DNA of 64,000 bases from Mesorhizobium australicum (GCF_900177325.1 NZ_FXBL01000004.1:930001-994000), one strand, 5' to 3'. Counted from the first letter of the stretch, positions 1 to 13,967 are shown. Translations and numbers: made by a program. The notes: generated by a model from the sequence alone, not told the origin.

Positions 1-86
1 TCCGCCCTGCCGGGCTGCCAAGGCCATTCCGGGAGCATTTAGCGGGGATAGCTCGGCATTCGACCGCCCTATCGGGGCCTGCAAAC

Positions 87-115
87 TTGGAAAGACCCCA
101 TCAAGCGCCTATATC
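87..115 (+). promoter_or_regulatory. candidate sigma-70 type promoter upstream of gyrB
   Basis: TTGGAA at 87-92 and TATATC at 110-115 are separated by 17 bases, close to a housekeeping -35/-10 pair, about 70 bases before the gyrB start. Nothing else in bases 1-185 looks like a gene. This is a pattern match only; the start of transcription is not known. Confidence 0.35.
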
Positions 116-146
116 TAGGCAGGGTTTGACGCCTGATTCGGCGTGA

Positions 147-2675
<2,529 letters not shown>

Positions 2676-2878
2676 CCCAAAGGCGCCCTTATCGGGCAAT
2701 ACGGCGAGGGGCTTCGGCTCCCGGCGTCGTTTGCCAGCCGGAGAGGCGAACGGATGACGACGCCAGCGGAAAATAATCCGTTGGCGGCCAGCGCAGGCCG
2801 CTTCCCGCCGGCCGTGCGGCATGCGAATGTCCTTACCGCGCGGCGAGGGGTGCCGCGTTTCTTTCGGGGACTTTTTCC

Positions 2879-3259
2879 ATGAACAGCCTTTTCATGCGCA
2901 GCCTGGCGGCTGCCGCATTCGCCACGACGGCCGTGCTTGCGGCGTCGTCCTTATCGCTGGCGAGCGACGTGACGTTCGTCATGAAGAATTCGCATCCCAA
3001 CGCGCTGGAGGTCGAGCTCTACAGCCAGGACCGCGATCATGTCTGGCCGGGCAACAACCAGGTCTATTATCTCGACGACGGCGAGACGAAGACCATGCCG
3101 CTTTCCTGCGAGGAGGGCGAGACGATCTGCTACGGCGCCTGGATTTCGGGCGACAAGGGCACCTATTGGGGTGTGGGGCCGGAAAATTCCGAGAATTGCG
3201 ACGACTGCTGCTACACCTGCACCGGCGGCGAGACCGAGGAAATCGATCTGGTCCCGTAG
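2879..3259 (+). CDS. small secreted cysteine-rich protein, function unknown
   Basis: A 126-residue protein I cannot assign to a named family. The N terminus is a clear Sec signal peptide (Met-Asn-Ser-Leu-Phe, Arg, then an Ala/Leu-rich stretch) with likely cleavage near residue 29. The mature part is acidic, rich in aromatics, and has six Cys in two groups: one pair spaced CEEGETIC and a C-terminal cluster CDDCC..C. This suggests disulfides or metal binding in the periplasm. An internal Met at residue 6 could also be the start. A strong terminator follows directly, so the gene seems to be a single transcription unit. Confidence 0.75.
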   Translation: MNSLFMRSLAAAAFATTAVLAASSLSLASDVTFVMKNSHPNALEVELYSQDRDHVWPGNNQVYYLDDGETKTMPLSCEEGETICYGAWISGDKGTYWGVGPENSENCDDCCYTCTGGETEEIDLVP

Positions 3260-3293
3260 GGCACGCTATCGTGGCTTCACGAGATCAAGTAAG

Positions 3294-3319
3294 GGGCGCG
3301 GAGACATCCGCGCCCTTTT
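3294..3319 (+). terminator. Rho-independent terminator after the small secreted protein
   Basis: Perfect 9-bp stem GGGCGCGGA / TCCGCGCCC around a GACA loop, followed by TTTT. It lies 35 bases past the stop at 3259 and ends 16 bases before the next start codon. Confidence 0.85.
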
Positions 3320-3335
3320 CAGTTTGCGAGCCTCG

Positions 3336-5351
3336 ATGACGACCGACCGAAACGCCGTGCCGATCTTCCTCGGCATCGACACCGGCGGCACCTATACGGA
3401 CGCCGTGCTGTGGGCGGAGGACCGCGGCGTCGTCGCCAAGGCGAAGTCGCTGACCACAAGGCACGATCTCGCCGAGGGTATTTCCGGCGCGGTGGACGCG
3501 GTGCTCGACAAGGCGGCGGTCGCGCCGTCCTCGATCAAGCTCGTTTCCATGTCGACCACGCTGGCGACCAATGCGCTGGTGGAAGGGCAGGGCGGGCGCG
3601 TCGCACTGGTGATGGTCGGCTTCTCGGCGGCGGACCTCGAGCGCGACGGGCTCAAGGCAGCACTCGGCTCCGATCCGGTCGTCTTCTGCCCCGGGGGCCA
3701 CGATGTCCACGGCAATGCCCAGCCCCTCGACCTGTCTGCGCTGGGGGAGGCGCTGCCGGCGCTCGGCGGGTCCGTCTCGGGCTTCGCGGTCTGCGCCTAT
3801 TTCGCCACGCGCAATCCCGCGCACGAGAACGCCGCGCGGGATATGATCCGTAAGGCGACCGGCCTTCCGGTCACGGCCAGCCACGAATTGACCTCGAAGC
3901 TCGGCGGCCCGCGCCGGGCGCTCACCACGCTGCTCAACGCCCGGCTGATCTCGATGATCGACCGGCTGGTGGCGGCGACCGAAGGCTTCCTTGCGCAGCG
4001 CGGCATCGAGGCGCCGCTGATGGTGGTGCGCGGCGACGGCGCGCTGGTGTCTGCGGCCTTTGCCCGCACGAGGCCGATCGAGACCATACTGTCCGGCCCC
4101 GCCGCCAGCCTCGTCGGCGCGCGCCACATGACCGGGCTGGACGACGCCATAGTGTCCGACATCGGCGGCACCACGACCGACGTCGCGGTGCTCGACAAGG
4201 GGAGGCCGCGCCTCGACCCGGAGGGAGCCACAGTCGGCGGCTTTCGCACGATGGTCGAGGCGGTGGCGATGCGCACCTTCGGCCTCGGCGGTGACTCGGA
4301 GGTCTCGCTGGAGGACGGCGGGCTTGCGCCGCGCATCCAGCTCGGCCCGCGGCGGCTGGTGCCTCTGGCGCTGGCTGGCGTGAGGCACGAGGCGGTTGTG
4401 AGGGAACATCTCGAACGCCAGTTGCGCGCGCCCAATCCCGGCCGCATGGACGGCCGCTTCGCCTTCCGCACCGGCGTGCCGGAGCGGCTGGCGGCAGGAC
4501 TGACCGCACCCGAGCAGAAGCTCTACGACGCGCTGACCGACGTGCCGCAGCCGCTGGACCGGGTGCTTGCGTCCACCGCGCAGGCGGCGACGCTCAACCG
4601 GCTTGTCGCGCGCGGCCTCGTGCATGTCTCAGGTTTCACGCCGTCGGACGCGGCGCACGCGTTGGGACTGCAGCGCAACTGGAATGCGGCGACGGGCCGG
4701 ATGGCGGCCGACTTGTTCGCCCGTCGCCGCGACGGCCGCGGCCAGCCGATTGCGGCGACGCCGGAGGAAATCTCGCGCCGCGTGCTCGATGCGCTGACCC
4801 GCCGCTCGGCCGAGGTGATTCTGGAGACGGCCTTCGCCGAAGACGGGCTGGATGGAGCCGCGACCGTCGCGCACGCGCTGGTGCAGCGCGCCGTCGACGG
4901 CGACCACGGCATTGCGCGGCTCGCGGTCTCGCTCGACCGGCCGGTGATCGGCCTCGGCGCCTCCGCGCCGCTGCATTATGAGGGGCTGCCGCCGCTCGTC
5001 GGCAACGACTGCGTCGTGCCGGAAGACACCGACGTCGCCAATGCACTCGGCGCGGTGGTCGGCCAGGTGCGCGTCTCGGTCGAGGCGCGCGTCAGCCAGC
5101 CGAAGGAAGGACTGTTCCGGGTCGCCGCCGGCGACACGATCCGCGACTTCCCGAGCGAGGAGGCCGCCATGGAGCTGGCGGAAACCGAGATCCGCGCCAC
5201 AGCGGCGGAGCGCGCCCGGGAGGCGGGCGCGGCCGACGCCAATATCGAGCTGCTGCGGGACATCCGCGCCGCCACCGTCGAAGGCCAGCGCACCTTCATC
5301 GAGGCGATCCTGACCGCCACGGCCGCGGGCAGGCCCCGGATCGCTGAGTGA
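3336..5351 (+). CDS. hydantoinase/oxoprolinase family protein (HyuA-like)
   Basis: A 671-residue protein with the ASKHA-type N terminus of the hydantoinase A / oxoprolinase family (FLGIDTGGTYTDAVL near residue 10) and the second phosphate motif SDIGGTTTDVAVL near residue 272. Family members couple ATP hydrolysis to ring opening of 5-oxoproline, hydantoins or related lactams. The start was set at 3336 because the same frame stays open well upstream, through the terminator, and the family motif begins directly after this Met. No HyuB-type partner subunit is adjacent, which is unusual for the bacterial hydantoinase type. The exact substrate cannot be read from the sequence. Confidence 0.85.
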   Translation: MTTDRNAVPIFLGIDTGGTYTDAVLWAEDRGVVAKAKSLTTRHDLAEGISGAVDAVLDKAAVAPSSIKLVSMSTTLATNALVEGQGGRVALVMVGFSAADLERDGLKAALGSDPVVFCPGGHDVHGNAQPLDLSALGEALPALGGSVSGFAVCAYFATRNPAHENAARDMIRKATGLPVTASHELTSKLGGPRRALTTLLNARLISMIDRLVAATEGFLAQRGIEAPLMVVRGDGALVSAAFARTRPIETILSGPAASLVGARHMTGLDDAIVSDIGGTTTDVAVLDKGRPRLDPEGATVGGFRTMVEAVAMRTFGLGGDSEVSLEDGGLAPRIQLGPRRLVPLALAGVRHEAVVREHLERQLRAPNPGRMDGRFAFRTGVPERLAAGLTAPEQKLYDALTDVPQPLDRVLASTAQAATLNRLVARGLVHVSGFTPSDAAHALGLQRNWNAATGRMAADLFARRRDGRGQPIAATPEEISRRVLDALTRRSAEVILETAFAEDGLDGAATVAHALVQRAVDGDHGIARLAVSLDRPVIGLGASAPLHYEGLPPLVGNDCVVPEDTDVANALGAVVGQVRVSVEARVSQPKEGLFRVAAGDTIRDFPSEEAAMELAETEIRATAAERAREAGAADANIELLRDIRAATVEGQRTFIEAILTATAAGRPRIAE

Positions 5352-5399
5352 TTTGCTTTTCTGAAGAGTGTTTGGCGGTTCGGACAGCTTGACGCCCTT

Positions 5400-5425
5400 C
5401 GCGCCCGCGTGTTGAAGCGGGCGCG
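5400..5425. promoter_or_regulatory. GC-rich hairpin in the leader of glcB
   Basis: CGCGCCCGC (5400-5408) pairs perfectly with GCGGGCGCG (5417-5425) across an 8-base loop. No T-run follows on the plus strand. It could end the upstream transcript with Rho or shape the glcB leader. Confidence 0.4.
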
Positions 5426-5445
5426 ACGAAAACGGGAGAACGTGC

Positions 5446-7623
5446 ATGACCGACCGCATCGACATCGACGGATTGAAGATCGCGCGCGAGCTGCATGACT
5501 TCGTGGCCAACGAGGCGCTGCCCGGCACCGGCATCGATCCGGCGAAATTCTGGTCGGACTTCTCGGCCATCGTCCACGACCTCGCGCCGAAGAACCGGGC
5601 GCTGCTTGCCCGCCGCGACGAGCTGCAGGCGAAGATCGACGCCTGGCACCGCGACAACGGCGCGCCGGTCGATCTCGCGGTCTACAAGGCCTTCCTGTCC
5701 GACATCGGCTATCTGCTGCCCGAAGGCGCGGATTTCTCGGTCGCCACGGCGAATGTCGATCCCGAGATCGCGACCATCGCCGGCCCGCAGCTCGTCGTGC
5801 CGGTGATGAATGCCCGCTATGCGCTGAACGCCGCCAACGCCCGCTGGGGCTCGCTCTACGACGCGCTCTACGGCACCGATGCGATCCCCGAGACGGACGG
5901 CGCGGAGAAGGGCAAGGGCTACAATCCGGTGCGCGGAGCGAAGGTGATCGCCTGGGCGCGCGCATTCCTCGACGAGAGCGCGCCGCTCGACGGCGCCTCC
6001 TGGACGGACGCGAAGTCGTTCGACATCGCCATGGGCCGCCTAGCCGTGACGCTGGTGGACGGCCGCATGACCGGCCTGGCGGACGGCGCGCAGCTCGCCG
6101 GCTATCTCGGCTCGCCCGATGCCCCGTCGCAGTTCCTGCTGCGCAAGAACGGCCTGTTGGTCGAGGTGCTCATCGACGCCACGTCGGCGATCGGCAAGGA
6201 CGATCCGGCCAACATTTCCGACATCTGGCTGGAATCGGCCATCACCACGATCATGGATTGCGAGGATTCGGTCGCGGCCGTCGACGCCGAGGACAAGGTC
6301 GTCGTCTACCGCAACTGGCTCGGCCTGATGAAAGGCGACCTGACCGAAGAGGTGTCGAAGGGCGGCAAGATCTTCACGCGCAAGCTCAATCCCGATCTCG
6401 ACTACACGGCGCCGGACGGCTCGACCTTCGAGGTCACCTGCCGCTCGCTGATGCTGGTGCGCAATGTCGGGCACCTGATGACCAATCCGGCGATCCTGCT
6501 GAAGGACGGCTCGGAAGTGCCGGAGGGCATCATGGATGCCTTCATCACGGCCGCCATCGCGCTGCACGACGTCGGTCCCAACGGGCGCCGGAAGAACTCG
6601 CGCAAGGGCTCGATGTATGTCGTGAAGCCCAAGATGCACGGTCCCGACGAGGTCGCCTTCGCCTCCGAGATCTTCGCCCGCGTCGAGGATGCGCTCGGCA
6701 TGGCCCGCAACACGATCAAGATGGGCATCATGGACGAGGAGCGTCGCACCACGGTGAACCTCAAGGAGGCGATCCGCGCCGCGAAGGAGCGGGTGGTGTT
6801 CATCAATACCGGTTTCCTCGACCGCACCGGCGACGAGATGCACACCTCGATGGAAGCCGGCCCGATGATCCGCAAGGGCGACATGAAGGCCGCACCGTGG
6901 ATCCAGGCCTACGAGAACTGGAACGTCGACATCGGGTTGGCCTGCGGCCTGCAGGGGCGCGCCCAGATCGGCAAGGGCATGTGGGCGATGCCCGACCTGA
7001 TGGCGGCGATGCTGGAGCAGAAGATCGCGCATCCCAAGGCCGGCGCCAACACCGCCTGGGTGCCGTCGCCGACCGCCGCGACACTGCACGCGACGCACTA
7101 CCACAAGGTCGACGTGAAGGCCGTGCAGGACAGACTGAAGAGCCGCCCGCGCGCCAAGCTGGACGACATCCTCTCCGTGCCGGTCGCGATACGTCCCAAC
7201 TGGACGCCGGAAGAGATCCAGCGCGAACTGGACAACAATGCCCAGGGCATCCTCGGCTATGTCGTGCGCTGGGTCGACCAGGGCGTCGGCTGCTCCAAGG
7301 TGCCCGACATCAACGATGTCGGACTGATGGAAGACCGCGCGACGCTGCGCATCTCCTCGCAGCACATCGCCAACTGGCTGCATCACAAGGTCTGCACCGA
7401 GGACCAGGTGACCGAGACGATGAAGCGCATGGCGGGCGTGGTGGACCGCCAGAACGCTGGCGACCCGCTCTACCGGCCGATGGCGCCCGATTTCGAGAAC
7501 TCCATCGCCTTCAAGGCCGCCAGCGACCTGGTGTTCAAGGGCCTGGCCCAGCCGAACGGCTATACCGAGCCGGTGTTGCATGCACGGCGGCTGGAGCTGA
7601 AGGCACGGGATAAGGCGAGGTAA
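5446..7623 (+). CDS. glcB: malate synthase G
   Basis: Condenses glyoxylate with acetyl-CoA to malate (glyoxylate cycle and glycolate use), cytoplasmic. The 725-residue length matches the monomeric G isoform (E. coli GlcB 723). Diagnostic segments include [20 protein letters not shown] near residue 271, [26 protein letters not shown] in the barrel, and [20 protein letters not shown] near 455, which carries conserved acidic and Met residues of the active site. GGGAG lies 10 bases before the ATG. No glyoxylate-producing gene is nearby, so it is probably its own unit. Confidence 0.97.
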   Translation: MTDRIDIDGLKIARELHDFVANEALPGTGIDPAKFWSDFSAIVHDLAPKNRALLARRDELQAKIDAWHRDNGAPVDLAVYKAFLSDIGYLLPEGADFSVATANVDPEIATIAGPQLVVPVMNARYALNAANARWGSLYDALYGTDAIPETDGAEKGKGYNPVRGAKVIAWARAFLDESAPLDGASWTDAKSFDIAMGRLAVTLVDGRMTGLADGAQLAGYLGSPDAPSQFLLRKNGLLVEVLIDATSAIGKDDPANISDIWLESAITTIMDCEDSVAAVDAEDKVVVYRNWLGLMKGDLTEEVSKGGKIFTRKLNPDLDYTAPDGSTFEVTCRSLMLVRNVGHLMTNPAILLKDGSEVPEGIMDAFITAAIALHDVGPNGRRKNSRKGSMYVVKPKMHGPDEVAFASEIFARVEDALGMARNTIKMGIMDEERRTTVNLKEAIRAAKERVVFINTGFLDRTGDEMHTSMEAGPMIRKGDMKAAPWIQAYENWNVDIGLACGLQGRAQIGKGMWAMPDLMAAMLEQKIAHPKAGANTAWVPSPTAATLHATHYHKVDVKAVQDRLKSRPRAKLDDILSVPVAIRPNWTPEEIQRELDNNAQGILGYVVRWVDQGVGCSKVPDINDVGLMEDRATLRISSQHIANWLHHKVCTEDQVTETMKRMAGVVDRQNAGDPLYRPMAPDFENSIAFKAASDLVFKGLAQPNGYTEPVLHARRLELKARDKAR

Positions 7624-7638
7624 CAGAGGACTGTCTTG

Positions 7639-7773
7639 CGCCCCCTCCACCATGCTTCGCATGGTCCCCCTCCCCCGCTTCGCAGGGGAGGATCGACCGC
7701 GGCGATCGGCCTCGACCTGATCCTCCCCCGTGCAAACGGGGGAGGGGGACCGCCGAAGGCGGTGGAGGGCGCG
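7639..7773. repeat. paired palindromic element, family A copy 1
   Basis: Two inverted halves flank a short unique core. The left half begins GCGCCCCCTCCACC and contains the small palindrome ATGCTTCGCAT; the right half ends GGTGGAGGGCGCGC. Each half folds on itself and the two halves are roughly inverted copies of each other. It fills the glcB-tsaB gap. The left half is identical to that of the copy at 15087. Confidence 0.85.
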
Positions 7774-7796
7774 CAAAGTATTTTCGCCGAAGCGTC

Positions 7797-8480
7797 ATGA
7801 TCCTCCTCGCCATCGACACCGCCTCGTCCCTCTGCGCCGCCTGCGTCTACGACGCCGTGGCGGGCCGCGAGCTTGGCCGCGCCGTCGAGGACATCGGCAA
7901 GGGCCATGCCGAGCGGCTGATGGATGTGATCGCGGCAGCGCTCGCCTCTGCCGGGAAGACCCATGCCGATATCGGCGCCATCGCCGTCTCGATCGGGCCC
8001 GGCTCCTTCACCGGCATCCGTGTCGGCGTCGCCGCGGCGCGCGGGCTGGCGCTGGCGCTGAAGGTTCCGGCCCATGGCGTTACCACGCTCTCGGCCATTG
8101 CAGAGGAAGCCCGCGAGACCTTCCCCGGCCGCCGCATCGTCGCGTCGATCGACGCCAAGCGCGACGAGATCTATGTCGAAGAGCATGCGGCGGATAGCTC
8201 GATCACACATGGTCCGGCTATCGTTGCGGTGGATGAAGCGCCGGCTCTGCTCGACGGTGAGCGCCCCGTCCTTGCCGGGTCCGGCGCGGCGGTCATCGCG
8301 GCCGGCGCCGATCCGGCGCGATATGAGCTCGCGGGCGGGGCGGCGACCGCCGACATCGCCGTCTATGCCCGTCTCGCCGCCGCCGGCCGCAGCTTCAACT
8401 CGCCGCCGAAGCCGCTCTACCTGCGCGGGCCGGATGCGCGCCCGCAGGACGGGTTCGCGCTTCCGAGGAGGGCGCCCTGA
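7797..8480 (+). CDS. tsaB: tRNA threonylcarbamoyladenosine biosynthesis protein TsaB
   Basis: Partner of TsaD in making t6A37 on ANN-decoding tRNAs. The 227-residue product starts MILLAIDTASSLCAACVYD, the ASKHA fold N terminus of the YeaZ/TsaB family, and carries the SIGPGSFTGIRVGVAAARGLA segment near residue 65 typical of TsaB. Its TGA shares a base with the rimI ATG (TGATG), so the two are translationally coupled; tsaB-rimI is a widespread gene pair. Confidence 0.95.
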   Translation: MILLAIDTASSLCAACVYDAVAGRELGRAVEDIGKGHAERLMDVIAAALASAGKTHADIGAIAVSIGPGSFTGIRVGVAAARGLALALKVPAHGVTTLSAIAEEARETFPGRRIVASIDAKRDEIYVEEHAADSSITHGPAIVAVDEAPALLDGERPVLAGSGAAVIAAGADPARYELAGGAATADIAVYARLAAAGRSFNSPPKPLYLRGPDARPQDGFALPRRAP

Positions 8481-8968
8481 TGCGCCTGCCCTTCGTCTCC
8501 CGTCGCCGCGAATACATGGTCGAACGCCTGCTGCGCGACGATGCGCCGTCGGTGGCGAAGCTGCACAAGGAGGATTTCGCCCGGCCCTGGTCGCCGGGCG
8601 AGTTCGCCGACCTGATCGACCAGCCGACGGTGTTCGGTTTCATCGCGCGCGAGGTCGGCCGCAAGATGGACCCTGCCGGCTTCGTGCTGGCGCGGCTCGC
8701 CGCCGACGAGGCCGAGATACTGACCGTCGCCGTCGCGCGCGCCCATCGCCGCGAGGGCCTCGGCCGCGAGCTGATGGAGGCCGTGCTGCGCCAGCTTCAC
8801 GCCGATCGCGCCTCGCATCTGCTCCTCGAAGTGGACGAGACCAATGCGCCGGCGCTGGCGCTCTACCACCGCCTCGGCTTCCGCGAGGTCGGCAGGCGGC
8901 GGAACTATTACGAGCATGCAGGCGCTCCGGCCACCGGCGCGCTTGTCATGCGCCGCGATCTCCGCTAG
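8480..8968 (+). CDS. rimI: ribosomal protein bS18-alanine N-acetyltransferase
   Basis: GNAT acetyltransferase of 162 residues. The acetyl-CoA binding motif A is visible as VAVARAHRREGLGRELMEAVL in the middle, followed by LEVDETNAPALALYHRLGFREVGRRRNYY, the strand-helix pattern seen in RimI. The position directly after tsaB with a one-base overlap supports RimI rather than another GNAT. It acetylates the N terminus of ribosomal protein S18 in characterised members. Confidence 0.9.
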   Translation: MRLPFVSRRREYMVERLLRDDAPSVAKLHKEDFARPWSPGEFADLIDQPTVFGFIAREVGRKMDPAGFVLARLAADEAEILTVAVARAHRREGLGRELMEAVLRQLHADRASHLLLEVDETNAPALALYHRLGFREVGRRRNYYEHAGAPATGALVMRRDLR

Positions 8969-8999
8969 CGCGGCCGGGCGAGGTGGAGGGCACTCGGGC

Positions 9000-9806
9000 A
9001 TGATCGGCTGGCTCCGCCTCGTGTTCGGCCTCGCTGTCGCGATCGTCGTCACTCCGCCGCTGATTCTGTGGCAGATGCTCGCCATGCGCTTCGGCTGGAA
9101 CGAGAAGCCGGCACCGCGTCTGTGGCACCGCATCGTGCTCAGGCTGCTCGGCATCCGCGTCCATGTCCACGGCGACCTCGCCCGCGAGCGTCCGCTGCTG
9201 ATCGCGGCGAACCACGTGTCCTGGAGCGACATCGTCGTTCTCAGCTCGATCGCCGACGTGCATTTCATCGCCAAGTCGGAGATGGCGACATGGCCGGTGT
9301 TCGGGCTGCTGGCGAGATGCCAGCGCAGCGTCTTCGTCGAGCGCGAGCAGCGTCGTAAGTCGGGCGCCCAGGCGAACGAGATCGGCTCGCGCATCGCCAA
9401 GGGCGACCCGATGGTGCTGTTCGCTGAAGGCACAACCGGCGACGGCAACCAGATCCTGCCCTTCAAGTCGACCCTGTTCGGCGCTGCAAAAGTGGCGCTG
9501 TCGAATGGTGGCGGCGAGCGCGTCTTTATCCAACCGGTCGCCATCGCCTACACCCGGCTGCACGGCATGCCGATGGGGCGCCAACATCGCGTGCACGCTG
9601 CCTGGATCGGCGACAGTGTTCTGGCGCCGCATATCGGCGCCCTGCTGCGGGAAGGGGCGATGGACGTGGAGGTACATTTCGGTGCGCCGGTGGAGTTCAC
9701 GTCCGACAGCCGCCGCAAGGAGGTCGCGGCGGCCGCGGAAAACGAGGTGCGGCGCATGTTGTCGGCGGCGCTGTCCAATCCAGACCCGTCGCGCCGCAAA
9801 CGCTGA
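9000..9806 (+). CDS. plsC: 1-acyl-sn-glycerol-3-phosphate acyltransferase (PlsC family)
   Basis: Membrane-bound acyltransferase of about 268 residues, making phosphatidic acid or acylating a related lipid. One N-terminal hydrophobic segment ([20 protein letters not shown]) is followed by the HX4D motif as NHVSWSD near residue 71 and the FAEGTTGDG motif near 142. The frame is open further upstream into rimI, but the ATG at 9000 starts the hydrophobic anchor directly and sits 31 bases after the rimI stop. Ornithine-lipid acyltransferase OlsA is a related possibility. Confidence 0.88.
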   Translation: MIGWLRLVFGLAVAIVVTPPLILWQMLAMRFGWNEKPAPRLWHRIVLRLLGIRVHVHGDLARERPLLIAANHVSWSDIVVLSSIADVHFIAKSEMATWPVFGLLARCQRSVFVEREQRRKSGAQANEIGSRIAKGDPMVLFAEGTTGDGNQILPFKSTLFGAAKVALSNGGGERVFIQPVAIAYTRLHGMPMGRQHRVHAAWIGDSVLAPHIGALLREGAMDVEVHFGAPVEFTSDSRRKEVAAAAENEVRRMLSAALSNPDPSRRKR

Positions 9807-9856
9807 TCCGGCGCCCTGCCCGCCAGGGCATCTGTCGCTCGGCGTCAAAAAGCGCT

Positions 9857-11266
9857 ATGAGCCCGCCCATGAACGAAGAGATGATGACCCTCGAGCCCCG
9901 CGGCGCGGGCGACGTGGCGGCCGGGACTGCCCCGAAGCGCTATTTCGTCAAGACGTTCGGCTGCCAGATGAATGTCTACGACAGCCAGCGCATGGCCGAC
10001 GCGCTCGCCGCCGACGGCTACAGCGCGACCGAGAACCCCGACGACGCGGACCTGATCCTGCTCAACACCTGCCATATCCGCGAGAAGGCGGCGGAGAAGG
10101 TCTATTCCGACGTCGGCCGGCTGCGGGAGATCAAGGCGCAGCGCAAGGCGGCGGGCCAGCAGACGACGATCGCGATCGCCGGCTGCGTCGCCCAGGCGGA
10201 GGGTGCGGAGATCATCCGCCGCGCGCCGCTGGTCGACCTCGTCATCGGCCCGCAGACCTACCATCGGCTGCCGGACGCGGTGCGCCGCGCCCGCGCGGGC
10301 GAGAAGGTGGTCGAGACGGACTACGCGGTTGAGGACAAGTTCGACCACCTGCCAGCGCCGAAGCCTGCTGCCACCCGCAGCCGCGGCGTGACGGCCTTCC
10401 TCACCGTGCAGGAAGGCTGCGACAAGTTCTGCACCTTCTGCGTCGTGCCCTATACACGCGGCGCCGAAGTGTCCCGCCCCGTCGGCCAGATCATCGCCGA
10501 GGCCGAGCGGCTCGCCGCCTCGGGGGTGCGCGAGGTCACGCTCCTCGGCCAGAACGTCAACGCCTGGCACGGCGAGGGCGCGGACGGTCGCGCATGGGGG
10601 CTCGGCGAGCTGCTGCGCCGGCTGGCGGACATCCCCGGCCTCGCGCGCCTGCGCTACACGACCAGCCATCCGCGCGACATGGATGATGGCCTGATCGCCG
10701 CCCACCGCGACCTGCCAAATCTGATGCCCTATCTGCACCTGCCGGTGCAGGCGGGGTCCGACCGCATCCTGAAGGCGATGAACCGCAAGCACACGGCGGA
10801 CGACTATCTGGCCCTGGTGGAGCGGATCCGCGCGGCACGGCCGGACATCGCGCTGTCGGGCGACTTCATCGTCGGCTTCCCGGGCGAGACCGACGAGGAT
10901 TTCGAGGCGACCCTCGATCTGGTGCGCAAGGTCCGCTACGTCGCCGCCTATTCGTTCAAATATTCCCCGCGCGCCGGCACGCCGGGCGCCGGCATGGCGG
11001 ACCAGGTGCCGGAGGCGGTCAAGGATACGCGGCTCCAGGCGCTGCAGACCCTGCTCAACGAGCACCAGGCCGATTTCGTCGGCGCGCTGAAAGGCAAGCC
11101 GGTCGAGATCCTCATCGAACGCCAGGGCAAGGAACCGGGTCAGGTCGTCGGTCGTTCTCCCTGGCTTCAGCCGGTGATTGTTGATGAAAAGGCCGGCGGA
11201 ATCGGTGACATTGTCACAGTGCGAATCACAGGGACGGGATACACCCTTTATGCCGAGCCGCTCTGA
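9857..11266 (+). CDS. miaB: tRNA-2-methylthio-N6-dimethylallyladenosine synthase
   Basis: Radical-SAM methylthiotransferase acting on i6A37 of tRNA. The 469-residue chain has the N-terminal UPF0004 domain ([15 protein letters not shown] near residue 31, further Cys at [11 protein letters not shown] and [10 protein letters not shown]), the radical-SAM cluster [16 protein letters not shown] near residue 187 (CxxxCxxC), and a C-terminal TRAM region. A second in-frame Met at residue 5 could also be the start. It sits 31 bases before phoH in the usual miaB-phoH-ybeY-corC order. Confidence 0.97.
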   Translation: MSPPMNEEMMTLEPRGAGDVAAGTAPKRYFVKTFGCQMNVYDSQRMADALAADGYSATENPDDADLILLNTCHIREKAAEKVYSDVGRLREIKAQRKAAGQQTTIAIAGCVAQAEGAEIIRRAPLVDLVIGPQTYHRLPDAVRRARAGEKVVETDYAVEDKFDHLPAPKPAATRSRGVTAFLTVQEGCDKFCTFCVVPYTRGAEVSRPVGQIIAEAERLAASGVREVTLLGQNVNAWHGEGADGRAWGLGELLRRLADIPGLARLRYTTSHPRDMDDGLIAAHRDLPNLMPYLHLPVQAGSDRILKAMNRKHTADDYLALVERIRAARPDIALSGDFIVGFPGETDEDFEATLDLVRKVRYVAAYSFKYSPRAGTPGAGMADQVPEAVKDTRLQALQTLLNEHQADFVGALKGKPVEILIERQGKEPGQVVGRSPWLQPVIVDEKAGGIGDIVTVRITGTGYTLYAEPL

Positions 11267-11296
11267 CGGCGGCCGGCGCCCAACAAGGAGAGATGT

Positions 11297-12325
<1,029 letters not shown>

Positions 12326-12330
12326 CGACC

Positions 12331-12855
12331 ATGCCGCGAGCTTCCGCAAAATCTTCGGCCACCGGTCTCCCGGTGGTCGAGATCGATCTTTCGGTGGAGG
12401 CCGGCGAGTGGCCGGCCGAGGCCGAACTCGCAGCGCTTGGCGACCGGGCCGTGGCGGCCGCGCTGGCCGAACTCGGCGCAAAGGCAGGCCACAGCGAACT
12501 CAGTGTCCTCTTCACCGACGACGCACACATCCGCACCCTCAACGCCGAGTGGCGCGGCAAGGACAAGGCGACCAATGTCCTGTCTTTCCCGGCCTTTCCG
12601 GTCCGGCCGGGCGATGCGCTGCCGCCGATGCTGGGCGATATCGTGCTCGCCGCCGAGACGGTCCGCGCCGAATCGGCACTGGAATCCAAGTCCTTCGACC
12701 ACCATCTGACCCATCTCCTGGTGCACGGCCTGCTGCATCTTCTGGGGTACGACCACGAGACGGACGACGAGGCGGAAGAGATGGAAGCGCTGGAACGTCG
12801 TATTCTTGCGAGGCTTGCCATCGCCGACCCCTATGCGGTAACGGATGAAGCCTGA
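12331..12855 (+). CDS. ybeY: endoribonuclease YbeY (16S rRNA maturation)
   Basis: Zinc-dependent single-strand RNase in rRNA 3'-end maturation and ribosome quality control. The 174-residue product contains the family motif [15 protein letters not shown] near residue 128, whose three His follow the H-x3-H-x5-H spacing of zinc ligands, and the upstream [10 protein letters not shown] segment. Five bases separate it from phoH. Confidence 0.96.
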   Translation: MPRASAKSSATGLPVVEIDLSVEAGEWPAEAELAALGDRAVAAALAELGAKAGHSELSVLFTDDAHIRTLNAEWRGKDKATNVLSFPAFPVRPGDALPPMLGDIVLAAETVRAESALESKSFDHHLTHLLVHGLLHLLGYDHETDDEAEEMEALERRILARLAIADPYAVTDEA

Positions 12856-12863
12856 TTGAAGCG

Positions 12864-13961
12864 ATGACGATGAACGACATTTCGGATAGCTCTGCGCCAG
12901 CGGGTTCGCCCCGCGAACAGGCGGGGGCGGACACCTCGGGCGACCCGCAAAGTACGCCCGCGCGGACATCTCCGCGCACCTCACTCTTCGACGGGCTCCT
13001 GCATTTCTTCCGTGGCCGCAACGGCAACACGTTGCGCGAGGACCTTGCCGACGCGCTGTCCGAGACGGCGCCCGACGGCGCTTCCTTTACGCCCGCCGAG
13101 CGGGCGATGCTCAACAACATCCTGCGCCTGCGCGAGGTCCGCGTCGAGGACGTGATGATTCCGCGCACCGACATCGAGGCGGTGGAGATCGGCACGACGC
13201 TGGGCGAGGTGCTGGAGCTTTTCGAGGAATCCGGGCATTCGCGCATGCCGGTCTATGCCGAGACGCTGGACGATCCGCGCGGCATGATCCACATCCGCGA
13301 CGTCGTCGGCCATCTCACCCGCACGGCGCGGCAGAAGAAGGGCCGCGGCGCACGCAAGGCCGATCCGTCGGGGCTCGACCTCGCCCAGGTCGATCTGAAG
13401 CGTCCGATCGGCGATCTCGGCCTCACCAGATCGGTACTGTTCGTGCCGGCCTCGATGCTTGCCTCCGACCTGATGGCGCGCATGCAGGCCACCCGCACCC
13501 AGATGGCGCTCGTCATCGACGAATATGGCGGCACCGACGGCCTCGTCTCGCTGGAGGACATCGTCGAGATGGTCGTCGGCGACATCGAGGACGAGCATGA
13601 CGATGACGACGAGCCGCTGATCACCCAGACCGGCGACGGCGTCTTCGTGGTGGACGCCAAGGCCGAGATCGACGAAGTCGCCGAGAAGGTCGGCGGCGAC
13701 TTCACCGCCGGCGAGCATGGCGACTATGTCGACACGATCGGCGGTCTGATCTTCTCGACGCTCGGCCGCATACCGGCGCGCGGCGAGGTCGTCCGCGCCG
13801 TGCCCGGCTACGAATTCCACGTGCTCGACGCCGATCCGCGCCGCGTGAAGCGCGTGCGCATCGTCCAGGTGAAGGCAGCCGAGCCGCGCCGCCGTGCGCG
13901 GCCCGCGAAGGGAGAGGCGAGGCCCGAGGTTGCCGAGCCCGAGGCCGGCCCGGAGCAGTAG
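12864..13961 (+). CDS. CorC/HlyC-type hemolysin family protein with CBS domains
   Basis: A 365-residue cytoplasmic protein with two CBS domains (about residues 85-220; VRVEDVMIPRTDIEAVE opens the first, VIDEYGGTDGLVSLEDIVEMVVG is the second) and a C-terminal CorC_HlyC domain. It lacks the DUF21 membrane domain of full-length CNNM-type proteins. The tail is a low-complexity Arg/Pro/Glu stretch. In related bacteria this gene is followed by lnt; here a convergent ABC-transporter gene begins 6 bases after its stop. Role in magnesium/cobalt efflux is inferred from the family only. Confidence 0.9.
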   Translation: MTMNDISDSSAPAGSPREQAGADTSGDPQSTPARTSPRTSLFDGLLHFFRGRNGNTLREDLADALSETAPDGASFTPAERAMLNNILRLREVRVEDVMIPRTDIEAVEIGTTLGEVLELFEESGHSRMPVYAETLDDPRGMIHIRDVVGHLTRTARQKKGRGARKADPSGLDLAQVDLKRPIGDLGLTRSVLFVPASMLASDLMARMQATRTQMALVIDEYGGTDGLVSLEDIVEMVVGDIEDEHDDDDEPLITQTGDGVFVVDAKAEIDEVAEKVGGDFTAGEHGDYVDTIGGLIFSTLGRIPARGEVVRAVPGYEFHVLDADPRRVKRVRIVQVKAAEPRRRARPAKGEARPEVAEPEAGPEQ

Positions 13962-13967
13962 GCCCGG

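Noticed and set aside
8980..8999. A short GGTGGAGGGC stretch before plsC resembling the end of repeat family A
   Set aside because: Only about ten bases match and no hairpin partner exists; it is equally well explained as a ribosome binding region.
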